From an uncultured Collinsella sp. (GTDB lineage: Bacteria; Actinomycetota; Coriobacteriia; Coriobacteriales; Coriobacteriaceae): a stretch of 64,000 nt of DNA. The notes beneath the pieces are model-generated. The model was not told where the DNA came from. It did not search any database and was given only the letters and a program-made list of their open reading frames with translations. This document shows, one piece after another, positions 1-7,198 of the stretch. A program made the translations under genes and the position numbers. Numbering within the stretch: position 1 is the stretch's first letter; each line of letters starts with the position of its first letter. The DNA lies in NCBI GenBank assembly GCA_959604825.1, contig CAUHCN010000007.1:1-64000 (forward strand), written 5' to 3'.

Positions 1-58
1 CGGCCACGAGGGCGAGGCGGACCGCCTCGCCCATGGAGTCGAACTCGACCGTGACCAT
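1..58 (-). CDS. Partial CDS, N-terminus of an unidentified protein
   Basis: An ATG at 58-56 on the minus strand follows a strong AGGAGG ribosome binding site at about 64-70. It opens a frame reading MVTVEFDSMGEAVRLALVA that runs off the window edge. Only 19 residues are visible, so no family can be named. It lies just downstream of, and on the same strand as, the DUF2958 gene at 63-362, so the two are probably co-transcribed. The strong ribosome binding site is the main reason to believe it. Confidence 0.5.
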   Translation of the reverse strand, partial: MVTVEFDSMGEAVRLALVA

Positions 59-62
59 GCGG

Positions 63-362
63 CTACCTCCTCCTGACGGCGCTGAGCGGCTTCGGGGAGA
101 AGTGCTCGTCGCGCTCGACGGCGGCGAACCCCATCTGGCGGTTCAGCTCGGCCATCTCCTTGATGCTGAAGTAGCCGAGCTCGTCGTCGTAGCCCTCGAC
201 GAGGCCGAACGCCTCGTCCGTGCCGTCGAACTCGAGCAGCCACCAGTCCCATCCGTTCACGCACGAGAAGTAGTGGGCGTAGACCGTGGGGTCCTCCGCC
301 CCGTCCTGCCCATAGAGCCCCGGCACCGTCTTGGCGATTTCCACGGTCATCAGCTGCTGCAT
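63..362 (-). CDS. DUF2958 family protein
   Basis: This predicted soluble protein of 99 residues has no known reaction. Its core (about residues 8-70: VPGLYGQDG, VYAHYFS, WWLLEFDG, AFGLVEGYDDELGYFSI) matches the DUF2958 pattern, in which an acidic and aromatic block is followed by an ELGYFS-type motif. DUF2958 proteins are typical passengers of conjugative elements and plasmids, often near replication or partition genes. The open frame extends upstream to 548, but that part is Arg/Pro-rich with no family similarity. The ATG at 362 has GGAGGAAG just upstream, so I place the start there; ATG 350 is the alternative. Accessory context supports a mobile-element origin. Confidence 0.75.
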   Translation of the reverse strand: MQQLMTVEIAKTVPGLYGQDGAEDPTVYAHYFSCVNGWDWWLLEFDGTDEAFGLVEGYDDELGYFSIKEMAELNRQMGFAAVERDEHFSPKPLSAVRRR

Positions 363-680
363 GTCTTCCTCCGTTCCGGGCACGTGGCCCTCAACATCTC
401 GCCCCTGCGGGCAAAGCCGAATGGCGACGCCGCGCGTCGTCGTCGGCTTTGCTCCCTGCAAAGCCGCACCGGAGTGAAGACGGGTCAAGGGAGGTCCATG
501 ACGACCTCCACCAACCGGAGCGGAGCGGAGGTTTGTGCGGGGTCTCATGGGCCCCCTTGACGCGGCGTAGCGGAGGTGCCACCCGGCCGCGGAGCCGTGG
601 CCGATTCACGGCGGACGCCGGCAGCCCGCGTCCAACATCGATACCATTTAAGGCCCTATTTACTTTTTGAAAGGAGTCGC
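363..680. other. Non-coding stretch with a 10-bp hairpin
   Basis: No convincing gene lies between the DUF2958 gene and the small gene at 681. A perfect 10-bp inverted repeat, GCAAAGCCGA (411-420) and TCGGCTTTGC (443-452), can fold into a hairpin upstream of the DUF2958 start. A second AAAGCCGCAC stretch follows at about 460. The region is rich in GGAG/GCGG runs (about 520-570). It probably carries the divergent promoters for the flanking genes, but I cannot point to a clear -35/-10 pair. Confidence 0.4.
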
Positions 681-875
681 ATGGAACTCGAAGACATCAT
701 TTACGAGCTCACTTGCCTTCATGAGTCGATGCTTTTCTGCTGCGAGGACCGATTCGGTAAGGAGGACCCGGTCTTCGCGCATTACCGCATGGCGCTGGGG
801 AGGATCGTCAGGGACCTCGAAGAAACCGAGCGGCGCATTCGGACCGAAACGGCCAGTGCTAAATCACGTCAATAA
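681..875 (+). CDS. Small hypothetical protein, 64 aa
   Basis: A short acidic and basic, likely helical protein beginning MELEDIIYELTCLHES. It has no recognisable domain, signal peptide or membrane segment. Two cysteines are adjacent (FCCED, about residues 19-21). The ATG at 681 has AGGAG at 671-675, which favours it over upstream in-frame starts. A strong intrinsic terminator follows 5 bp after the stop, so it looks like an independent transcription unit. It belongs to the accessory block beside the tRNA. Function unknown. Confidence 0.6.
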   Translation: MELEDIIYELTCLHESMLFCCEDRFGKEDPVFAHYRMALGRIVRDLEETERRIRTETASAKSRQ

Positions 876-880
876 GAAAC

Positions 881-911
881 GCCCCGGCAATTTACTGCCG
901 GGGCATTTTTT
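881..911 (+). terminator. Intrinsic terminator of the 64-aa gene
   Basis: Perfect 9-bp stem GCCCCGGCA (881-889) and TGCCGGGGC (896-904) with a 6-nt loop, followed by six T at 906-911. The T tract overlaps the stop codon of the convergent DUF4268 gene. Confidence 0.85.
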
Positions 912-1842
912 AGAGCTCGATCTCCGCGATTATTTTTTTCATCTCGAGGGCCCATCCGAGCTGCTCCTCGATGTACCCCGGCCATGCGTCCTGGTGGCCC
1001 TTGATGGGGTGGCCCGCCTTGTAGAAGCGCAGCCCCGATGCCTTTTTCGCATCGAAGGGTGCCGCCGTCAGCCCGAGGTGCTCCTCGAAGACCCCGCTGT
1101 TGGCGATGGCGCGGTGCCCGATCTCCTTGTCGTCGTCCACGTACAGCTCGATGCCCGTGCGGCCCCTTTGCGTATCGATGAGCAGGGCGAGATGGTATGC
1201 CGAGACCCCCAGGCGAAGCGTCGACCAATGGTCCTTGCTGGGCTTCTGCGGGCTGAACTCCTTGAGGAACTCCGGATGGCCGCCCGCCACATCGCGGTAG
1301 GCCGTCCAGTACGCCAGCTTGACCTTTTCGGTCTCGCTGAGCCCCTCGGAGAGCTTCACGGTCTTGGTCCACTCGTTCGGCTGCTCGACCACGCCGAAGC
1401 GCGGGGCGGGCAAGGAGTCCCCGATCTTCCAGAGCTCGACCTCGACCAGGAAGAACCCGAAGTCGCTGTCGGTGTGCTGGTTGAGCCACTCGATGGCCTG
1501 GCGGTGCTCGTCGCGGGCGCGCGCCACGACCCAGATGACGACCTCGGCGCCCTTGCCGGCGGCGTACGTGATCACCTTGCCGAGATGGTCGTGGTTGGTG
1601 TCCTCGAGCTGGTTCTCGATGATCACCTTGCGGCCCGTACCGGACTCCTGCGCGTAGATGTCCACGTTGAACGATCCGACCGAGGACTCCGTCTCTATGA
1701 GCTCGAGCTCGATTCCGACCGCCGTCCCGAGGGTTGCGAGGTTCTGCTCCTCGGCCAGCCACTTGGTGAAGTCGTGGGCCTCATGTGGCCACACCTCGCG
1801 CAGGGGGACCTTATGGATGGTGTCCAGGTTATAGGTCTTCAT
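910..1842 (-). CDS. DUF4268 / PD-(D/E)XK nuclease-like protein
   Basis: A protein of 310 residues. The N-terminal 100 residues carry the nuclease-like signature seen in DUF4268 proteins: ELELIETESSVGSFNVDIYA followed by VIIENQLEDTNHDHLGKV. Asp61 and the Glu76-x-Gln78 pair correspond to the D...(D/E)xK metal site, with Gln replacing Lys as is common in this family. The C-terminal half (about 170-310) is the DUF4268 domain. I start it at ATG 1842 rather than 1917 because family similarity begins there. That start lies inside the end of the gene at 1829-2536, a 14-bp overlap that implies translational coupling. Such proteins are often found in defence islands and mobile elements. DNA as substrate is an inference. 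Confidence 0.75.
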   Translation of the reverse strand: MKTYNLDTIHKVPLREVWPHEAHDFTKWLAEEQNLATLGTAVGIELELIETESSVGSFNVDIYAQESGTGRKVIIENQLEDTNHDHLGKVITYAAGKGAEVVIWVVARARDEHRQAIEWLNQHTDSDFGFFLVEVELWKIGDSLPAPRFGVVEQPNEWTKTVKLSEGLSETEKVKLAYWTAYRDVAGGHPEFLKEFSPQKPSKDHWSTLRLGVSAYHLALLIDTQRGRTGIELYVDDDKEIGHRAIANSGVFEEHLGLTAAPFDAKKASGLRFYKAGHPIKGHQDAWPGYIEEQLGWALEMKKIIAEIEL

Positions 1843-2536
1843 CCGCCGCCCTCTCGACCGATAATCCAGTGCCGTTGTAGAGCCTCTCGCCGTCAAACGA
1901 ACGCAGCAGGAGCCCACGACGTTCGTCGACGTCCTTCAGCTCGCACGGATACACGAATAGCAAAATGTTTTGTCGGTACTTGTAGTCAGCGTAGACATCC
2001 GGATCGCCCAATCGCGTAGGTATGGACGCGATATCGTCCGCCATACGCTCACTTGACCCCACGTATATTCCGAGATAGTCGCTGAAGTTCTTATCGTGGT
2101 CATGCCTGCGGTATGTCGCGATGAGATAGCAGCCGGGCATATCGTAGCCGTTGAACGCAGCTTCGGAGGCTTTGACCTGCTGGCAGATGAACTCGTGCAG
2201 GGGCATCACCGTCGACGCGCCTTCAAATATTGATTGCCTGGCGGCATCGATCTTCTTGCGAGCCTCCGCGGCGGCCCTTGAGTCCTGGAACGCCTTCGTG
2301 GCATCCCCCAACGCGCCGGCTGCCGCGCCGACGCCTTCCGCCGCCGCACCAAATCCCTTGCCGATGCCGTCGGCAACAGCACGCGCGCCGTTGGTTGCCC
2401 CGTCGGCAGCGCTTTTCACGGCTCCATCGACATCGAAACCGAGCTGCTTTGCCCCATCGACAACCCCGGCGGCGGCGGCTAAAACCCCCGCTGCAAGATT
2501 CACCGTGTCTTTTACGGTTTTCAAATTGACGGCCAT
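1829..2536 (-). CDS. Ala/Gly-rich protein with a C-terminal GIY-YIG-like domain
   Basis: A protein of 235 residues. Residues 10-85 are Ala/Gly-rich with a glycine-zipper-like periodicity, suggesting a membrane-inserting or oligomerising segment. Residues 134-225 resemble a degenerate GIY-YIG nuclease. GCY at 135-137 stands for the GIY motif, YVG at 158-160 for YIG, Arg164 or Arg175 for the catalytic arginine, Glu205 for the metal-binding glutamate and Asn221 for the terminal asparagine. The Glu-to-Asn spacing matches the fold; the GIY-YIG loop is about 10 residues longer than usual. The downstream DUF4268 gene overlaps it by 14 bp. Domain assignment is my motif reading and needs a profile search. 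Confidence 0.55.
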   Translation of the reverse strand: MAVNLKTVKDTVNLAAGVLAAAAGVVDGAKQLGFDVDGAVKSAADGATNGARAVADGIGKGFGAAAEGVGAAAGALGDATKAFQDSRAAAEARKKIDAARQSIFEGASTVMPLHEFICQQVKASEAAFNGYDMPGCYLIATYRRHDHDKNFSDYLGIYVGSSERMADDIASIPTRLGDPDVYADYKYRQNILLFVYPCELKDVDERRGLLLRSFDGERLYNGTGLSVERAADEDL

Positions 2537-2551
2537 ATCGAGCCTTCCCTT

Positions 2552-3474
2552 CTATTCCGCCTTGCCAAATCGGTTCATGACCTCAAGCAACTCGCCCGTC
2601 GTGACGATTTTTGCCTGCGAGTTGCCGCTGAAAACTGCGTCGAGCTTGCTTCGTCCCACGTTGTCGCCTATTGCGAGGTACTTCGTGCTCTGCGCGGGCT
2701 TGCCATCGGTCGCTTTCATCCCGCATTCCTTAAGTGCGGCAAGGATCTCATCGCGATTGTAGCCCGGAGTAACGCCGGATACCTTCACCTTGAGTCCGAC
2801 CGGATCAGTGATTTCGCCCGGATCGCCCCTGTGGCCCGCCTCCTCGGCTTTCGCCAAAACCTCTTCGATGGCTCCTGCGACCCGTTCACCAGTCCCAAGC
2901 CCGTGAAAACACGCTTGCGGCCATGATGGGAGGAGGCATTCGGAGCCCAAACGGCGGGCTCGAGCGCACCGAACTCGCCGGCCAGCCCACGGAAAACCCC
3001 AAGGCACGCCTCGGCGTCGCTCATGGCATCGTGGTGGCTATCAAGATGCACGCCGTAATGCTCGCAGAGGTCGACAAGCGCTCCGGGCAGACCCTTCTGC
3101 TTCGCCACCAGCATCGTATCGATTACTTCGATCTCGGGCATTTCGATGTCGTAGGCAGCCAGACTCTTCTTGATGTGGTGGATGTCGGCGCCGTTGGCGT
3201 TATGCGCGACCAGGATGTAGTCTCGCAGCAAATCCGCCAGACCGGCATCCTCCCAGAAGCGGACAAAGGTCGGCATGTCGTCCAGTGAGTCCCAATCGAT
3301 TTCCAGATGAGACCTACTCCACCAACCAATCTCGCTCTCAGGATTGATCACCCGGCAAACCGGGTCGCCCAGGCAGTTTCCCTCAAGATCCGTGAGGATA
3401 TAAGCGACCTGGCATATCCTCTGCTGGGGATTCGCCGTCTCGCTGTCCCAGAAGATATATCCCTTTTTCGCCAT
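2552..3474 (-). pseudogene. DnaQ-like 3'-5' exonuclease-BRCT gene, frameshifted
   Basis: The first frame (3474 down to about 2900) encodes a DEDD exonuclease. Motif I is Asp10/Glu12 (FWDSETAN), motif II is HNANGAD with Asp97, and motif III is HHDAMSD with Asp153, so the catalytic domain is complete. The second frame (to 2552) encodes a BRCT domain (VSGVTPGYNRDEILAALKEC, then LVV-like core to VMNRFG) but has no start codon of its own. Exonuclease-BRCT fusions are a known bacterial architecture, so this is most simply one gene split by an indel near 2895-2910, where a TTTT run occurs. The exonuclease part may still be made with about 35 aberrant residues. I see no canonical slippery heptamer. 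Confidence 0.7.
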
Positions 3475-3489
3475 ACGGCTTCCTTTCCC

Positions 3490-3672
3490 TTAAAACAAAC
3501 TGTTATCCCATTCGGGTGCCTGGGTTATCGTCCCGACACGGGAAAGGAACAGCGCGTAGAAGGGGTCGTTCTTGAGATAGTAAACGCAGGCCGCCTCGTA
3601 CTTGTCGCCCTTCTCCTTGGTCGTTGCCGACCCGTTGACGATAGGGTCAAGGGCATCGTAGACGGTCTTCAT
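3490..3672 (-). pseudogene. Truncated N-terminus of a restriction/helicase-type protein, 60 aa
   Basis: A 60-residue frame beginning MKTVYDALDPIVNGSATTKE and ending at TAA. TTKEKGDKYEAACVYYLKNDP resembles the N-terminal nuclease-like region of large predicted helicases of type I or ISP restriction systems (pattern: T-x-E-K-G-x-x-F/Y-E-x-L...LxxDP). No helicase motifs follow. The ATG at 3672 has GGGAG upstream. I read it as the residue of a deleted large gene, though a genuine small protein cannot be excluded. Confidence 0.5.
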
Positions 3673-3823
3673 ATAGCGACTCCCTTGTTGTTATTCAGAC
3701 GTCACTATTTTAGCTAAGGACCGCCGGGACTCCTCCCAATTGGAGTTTATCGGTCGATAAGTCAAGCCGACCGGTCCGCGATTATCAATGGTTTATCTGC
3801 TTCACATAATAAATTGACTCAGG

Positions 3824-3845
3824 ATTCACCCGCAATTCACCCGCA
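3824..3845. repeat. Two tandem 11-bp direct repeats
   Basis: ATTCACCCGCA occurs at 3824-3834 and again immediately at 3835-3845, between the accessory block and the tRNA terminator. Short tandem repeats beside a tRNA 3' end are compatible with recombinase arm sites, but nothing else supports that reading. Confidence 0.4.
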
Positions 3846-3860
3846 AGGTAAACCGATAAA

Positions 3861-3893
3861 GAAAAAGCTCGGAAGCAATTTTGCTTCCGAGCT
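3861..3893 (-). terminator. Terminator of the initiator tRNA
   Basis: Perfect 13-bp stem AGCTCGGAAGCAA (3866-3878) and its complement (3881-3893). A-tract at 3862-3866 gives the U tract on the minus strand. It lies 10 bp beyond the tRNA CCA end. Confidence 0.85.
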
Positions 3894-3902
3894 GCAAGTT
3901 CT

Positions 3903-3979
3903 TGGTCGCGGGGGCAGGATTTGAACCTACGACCTCCGGGTTATGAGCCCGGCGAGCTACCAGACTGCTCCACCCCGCA
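3903..3979 (-). tRNA. Initiator tRNA-Met (CAU)
   Basis: The minus strand folds into a 77-nt cloverleaf with encoded CCA (plus-strand TGG at 3903-3905). The anticodon loop CTCATAA sits on a CCGGG/CCCGG stem, giving the three G-C pairs typical of initiator tRNA. The first pair of the acceptor stem (T1-G72) is not Watson-Crick, another initiator feature. The T arm reads GTAGG-TTCAAAT-CCTGC. Accessory genes abut the 3' end, the usual side for integration of mobile elements. Confidence 0.93.
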
Positions 3980-4175
3980 ATGTCTGGGCGCCTCATGTGC
4001 GCAAGAAAGAATATTACGCGGGGGTTCGGTAAACGGCAAGAAAAATCTCGTAGAGCATAATTCCTTCATATTTAAACCCCTCAGTCCATATCACCGTCAA
4101 CGAATCGCAGCCGAGCGCCGTCGACGGCGCGTATACAATGGTGCGCGTCCTTTTATGCCAACACTGGGAGTAGAC

Positions 4176-4949
4176 ATGCTGCTCGCTATCGATATGGGAA
4201 ACACGCAGACGGCCATGGGCCTGTTTGACGGAGACGAGCTGGTGCAGTCGTGGCGCATGCCCACCGACCGCTCCTATACCGCCGACGAGATCCATGTGCG
4301 CCTGATGGGCTTCTTTAAGATGTACGACCTCTCGCTCGGCGCGGTCGACGCGATCGCCTTTGCCGGCGTGGTGCCACAGCTCTCGCGCGAGTGGCACGCC
4401 GTGGCCGACCGCATCGCGGCAGACGCCATCGTTATCGGGCCGCAGACGGCCGCGGTGACCAAGCTGCGCGCGGCGCGTCCCCAGGCCGTAGGTGCCGACC
4501 GCGTCGCCAACGCCGTTGCGGCCGAGACTTTCTACGGCGCGCCGGCGATCGTGGTGGACTTTGGCACCGCGACCAATATCGACGTTATCGACGAGGACGG
4601 CTATTACATTGGCGGAGCGATCGCGCCGGGCATCCGCATCTCCATGGACGCGCTTGCCGCCCGAGCCGCCAAGCTCGCCAGCGTTCCGCTTGAGGCACCC
4701 GAGCACGTCATCGGCCGCGATACCGAGGAGTGCATCAAAGTCGGCGCCGTAACGGGCGCCGCAGCCATGGCCGAGGGCCTGGTCGCCCGCATGAAGCGCG
4801 AGCTGGGGCGCGAGGACGCCACCGTTATCGCCACAGGCGGTCTCGCCAGCATCGTCGCCGATTCGACCGACGCCTTCGACGTGGTCGACGGGCAGCTCAC
4901 TATCAAAGGCATCTGCGAAATCTACCGCCGCATGCAGAGGCTGGGGTAA
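4176..4949 (+). CDS. coaX: Type III pantothenate kinase
   Basis: Phosphorylates pantothenate, the first step of coenzyme A synthesis, in the cytoplasm. The 257-residue product has the ASKHA phosphate-binding motif DMGNTQT at residues 6-12, GADRVAN at 105-111 and DFGTATN at 128-134, all typical of CoaX. Length matches the family. An open frame continues back through the tRNA, but the ATG at 4176 has GGGAG nearby and begins exactly at the family N-terminus. A possible -10 (TATACAAT) lies at about 4131-4138. A perfect palindrome with a T tract follows and may terminate it. Confidence 0.93.
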   Translation: MLLAIDMGNTQTAMGLFDGDELVQSWRMPTDRSYTADEIHVRLMGFFKMYDLSLGAVDAIAFAGVVPQLSREWHAVADRIAADAIVIGPQTAAVTKLRAARPQAVGADRVANAVAAETFYGAPAIVVDFGTATNIDVIDEDGYYIGGAIAPGIRISMDALAARAAKLASVPLEAPEHVIGRDTEECIKVGAVTGAAAMAEGLVARMKRELGREDATVIATGGLASIVADSTDAFDVVDGQLTIKGICEIYRRMQRLG

Positions 4950-4994
4950 GGCGGGGTTTAAGTCGAGCGCGAGCGGCGAACTAGGCAACGCATC

Positions 4995-5047
4995 GGTCCT
5001 ATTCCTCAAAATCGAAATTTTTTCGATTTTGAGGAATAGGACCTTTT
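4995..5047. repeat. Palindromic repeat, copy 1 (perfect 23-bp arms)
   Basis: Arms at 4995-5017 and 5021-5043 are exactly complementary around a 3-nt TTT loop; the core begins CTATTCCTCAAAATCGAAA. TTTT follows at 5044-5047, so it can end coaX transcription. Related palindromes occur at 6272-6312 and 6358-6398, bracketing the ATPase gene between them. Confidence 0.85.
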
Positions 5048-5048
5048 G

Positions 5049-6245
5049 CTAAGCCTCGCCGCACAACCACCTCGCCAGGTCCACGATCTGCACCCCATTG
5101 CGGTCCGTGGCCTCGTGATGCGTGCGGGCGAGAATCATCTTGGGGTACGCGTCGCCAATGCTCAGCAGTGGTGAAATCTCGCGTTCAAATGTCTTATCCG
5201 AGCTGATATCGTCGCTCATCTGAATATAGAGCTTCTCGCTCCGTTTGATTGCTACAAAGTCTATTTCATTTTTATAGAGCACGCCGACGTATACCTCGTA
5301 TCCGCGGCGCAGCAGCTCGACTGCCACCATGTTCTCGTATACGCGTCCCCAATCCATATCACGTGTACCAAGAAGCGCATATTTAAACGCATGGTCTGCC
5401 AGGTAATACTTCTCGCCGCTCTTAAGGTATTTTTTGCCGCGAATGTCGTACCGACGAACTTTATAGAAGGCAAACGCATCACACAGGTACCCCATGTACG
5501 CACCGACCGTTTTGTTCGTTATCTTTAGCCCATCTGCGTTCAAAACATCCGTAATGTTGCGTGCCGACGTTATGTTGGAGACGTTGTCCATCATGTAATC
5601 GGCAATGCGCAGCAGTGCCGATTCGTTTCTCACGTTATGCCGCTGCACGATATCCCTCACGATGAGCGTTTTGAAGACATTGGAGAGATATTGGTAGCGC
5701 TGCTCCTGCAGTGGATAAGGGTAAGAGCCGGACATACCACCGGTTCTCGCGTACTCATCGAAGTCGCGATCGACCTCGCCCTCGTCACTATAGAAGCGAT
5801 ACTCCTCAAACGAGAATGGGAAAACCTCGATCTCGAACGTGCGCCCCGTAAAGAGCGTCGACAGATCGCTCGACAGCAAAAAAGCGTTCGATCCGGTGAT
5901 GAAGATGTCGTACTGCTCGGATGCATGGAGGCTGTTGATCGCGCGTTCAAAGCCGTCGCACATCTGAACCTCGTCGATAAGCAGGAAGTTTTGCTTGCCG
6001 GACACTCGATGCTCTTTCACACAGGCGAGCAGGGCATGATATTCGAGCAGGCCCTCGAACTCGTCGAGGTTGTAATTGATATGGATGACATTCGAATTGG
6101 ACAGATTTGCCTCCACGTAATCGCGGAGGGCCTCGAGCAATTTTGACTTACCGCTACGGCGAATGCCCGTTATGACCTTGATGTCCGGTACGCCAATAAG
6201 GCTCGTCAACGTGTCCATATATGACGTTCTATTGATGAGTTTCAT
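5049..6245 (-). CDS. AAA ATPase with DUF4143 C-terminal domain
   Basis: A protein of 398 residues. Walker A is GIRRSGKS (27-34), Walker B is FLLIDEVQ with Asp91-Glu92, and a sensor-like TGSN follows (about 117-120). The C-terminal third (KSGEKYYLADHAFKYALLG, then ENMVAVELLRRGYEVYVG and EIDFVA) is the DUF4143 domain, whose E...D...K-like residues resemble a nuclease fold. The physiological role of the family is not settled. Base composition is lower in GC than the neighbours. Palindromes lie 5 bp after the stop and 26 bp before the start, suggesting horizontal acquisition as a unit. Confidence 0.88.
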   Translation of the reverse strand: MKLINRTSYMDTLTSLIGVPDIKVITGIRRSGKSKLLEALRDYVEANLSNSNVIHINYNLDEFEGLLEYHALLACVKEHRVSGKQNFLLIDEVQMCDGFERAINSLHASEQYDIFITGSNAFLLSSDLSTLFTGRTFEIEVFPFSFEEYRFYSDEGEVDRDFDEYARTGGMSGSYPYPLQEQRYQYLSNVFKTLIVRDIVQRHNVRNESALLRIADYMMDNVSNITSARNITDVLNADGLKITNKTVGAYMGYLCDAFAFYKVRRYDIRGKKYLKSGEKYYLADHAFKYALLGTRDMDWGRVYENMVAVELLRRGYEVYVGVLYKNEIDFVAIKRSEKLYIQMSDDISSDKTFEREISPLLSIGDAYPKMILARTHHEATDRNGVQIVDLARWLCGEA

Positions 6246-6271
6246 TGGTGCCTCCCTGCGGTCTTCTATCG

Positions 6272-6312
6272 CTATTCCTCAAAAACGAAAATAATTCAGT
6301 TTTGAGGAATAG
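6272..6312. repeat. Palindromic repeat, copy 2
   Basis: CTATTCCTCAAAA at 6272-6284 pairs with TTTTGAGGAATAG ending at 6312; the interior is imperfect (ACGAAAA versus TTCAG). It lies just upstream of the ATPase start and so may also sit in its promoter region. Confidence 0.75.
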
Positions 6313-6357
6313 ACTCTGCAACGAATATACCTCGTTAAAGGCCGAGCTGGCTTAATT

Positions 6358-6398
6358 CTATTCCTCAAAATCGAAAGATTTTCAGTTTTGAGGAATAG
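6358..6398. repeat. Palindromic repeat, copy 3
   Basis: Arms 6358-6376 and 6380-6398 (19 bp each) match at 17 positions. The left arm CTATTCCTCAAAATCGAAA is identical to the core of copy 1. A separate stem CAAGACCCT (6427-6435) and AGGGTCTTG (6453-6461) follows and may end the folate-gene transcript, though it lacks a clear U tract. Confidence 0.75.
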
Positions 6399-6496
6399 GG
6401 TGCTGACAACCCATTCCCCAGACAAGCAAGACCCTCCCCGGCACAGCCGAGAAGGGTCTTGTTGTCATCGTTATCTTTGAGTGCGGGCGCCGCGCG

Positions 6497-7198
6497 CTAC
6501 AGCCCGCGAATGCGCACGGCCTCGGGCGGAAACTCTTGCTCGCCGGCGTCAGTCTTAATGGTCGCGCGGCCCCAGATGTCCAGGCCCGCAAACACGCCGA
6601 CCGCGAGCGGCAGGCCGTTGGGCGACACCGCCGCGACCTGACGACCCAGCAGCGGCACCATATCGAAATACTCGCCCAGCACCGGGGCCAGCGGGCCGGC
6701 AGCGCCCTGTGGTGTGTTGGCGGCAACCGCCCAGGCGTCAACGCGAGCGAGCACCGCCGCGGCCAATGCCTCGACCAGTACCTCGTCGCCCATATCCACG
6801 CCGAGCTCGCCCAGTGCCGAACGCTCAATATCCACCGTCACCGCGGCAAACATGCCCGCGGCACCGGCACCGCCGTTGACGGCGACGCGCGCGAGCGACG
6901 TCTCAAACGCAGGCGCGCCGCACACGATGCCACTCGGCCACTGGATGCCCACCTTGCCGGCAAGCCCCAGGCCCGGCGTTGCGGCCGTGCCCGCGAGCGC
7001 GTCCATCATGCCCATTGCGGCCACAAACGGCAGGCCGTGGAAGGCGTGCATGTTCACATCGGGGCGCACGACCAGCGAAAACGTCAGCGATGCATCGCCC
7101 GCGCTCCACGCGCACCGGCCCGCGGACATGCCCTCGCGGCCCGCGTCACGCGCCGCGTCGAGCTCGGTACCGGCGACAACAGCATTCATCTCGATCAT
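6497..7198 (-). CDS. Degenerate biotin/lipoate-ligase-fold protein
   Basis: A protein of 233 residues with the outline of the BirA catalytic domain and no DNA-binding N-terminus. SLTFSLVVRPDV (38-48) matches the strand after the biotin loop, VGIQWPSGIV (83-92) sits where IKWPNDI is expected, and the tail GLDIWGRATIKTDAGEQEF resembles the C-terminal subdomain. The catalytic signatures are altered: the GRGRxGR loop is not recognisable and KWPND has become QWPSG, losing the Lys and Asp used for biotinyl-AMP chemistry. Its ATG directly follows the TAG of folP-folK, so it is co-translated with folate enzymes. Probably not a working biotin ligase; function unknown. Confidence 0.6.
   Translation of the reverse strand: MIEMNAVVAGTELDAARDAGREGMSAGRCAWSAGDASLTFSLVVRPDVNMHAFHGLPFVAAMGMMDALAGTAATPGLGLAGKVGIQWPSGIVCGAPAFETSLARVAVNGGAGAAGMFAAVTVDIERSALGELGVDMGDEVLVEALAAAVLARVDAWAVAANTPQGAAGPLAPVLGEYFDMVPLLGRQVAAVSPNGLPLAVGVFAGLDIWGRATIKTDAGEQEFPPEAVRIRGL

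Noticed and set aside
2890..2915. Programmed ribosomal frameshift in the exonuclease-BRCT gene
   Set aside because: No X-XXY-YYZ heptamer, upstream Shine-Dalgarno-like stimulator or clear downstream pseudoknot was found; an indel is simpler.
3921..4175. N-terminal extension of CoaX
   Set aside because: The open frame runs back through the tRNA gene; CoaX similarity and a ribosome binding site begin at 4176.
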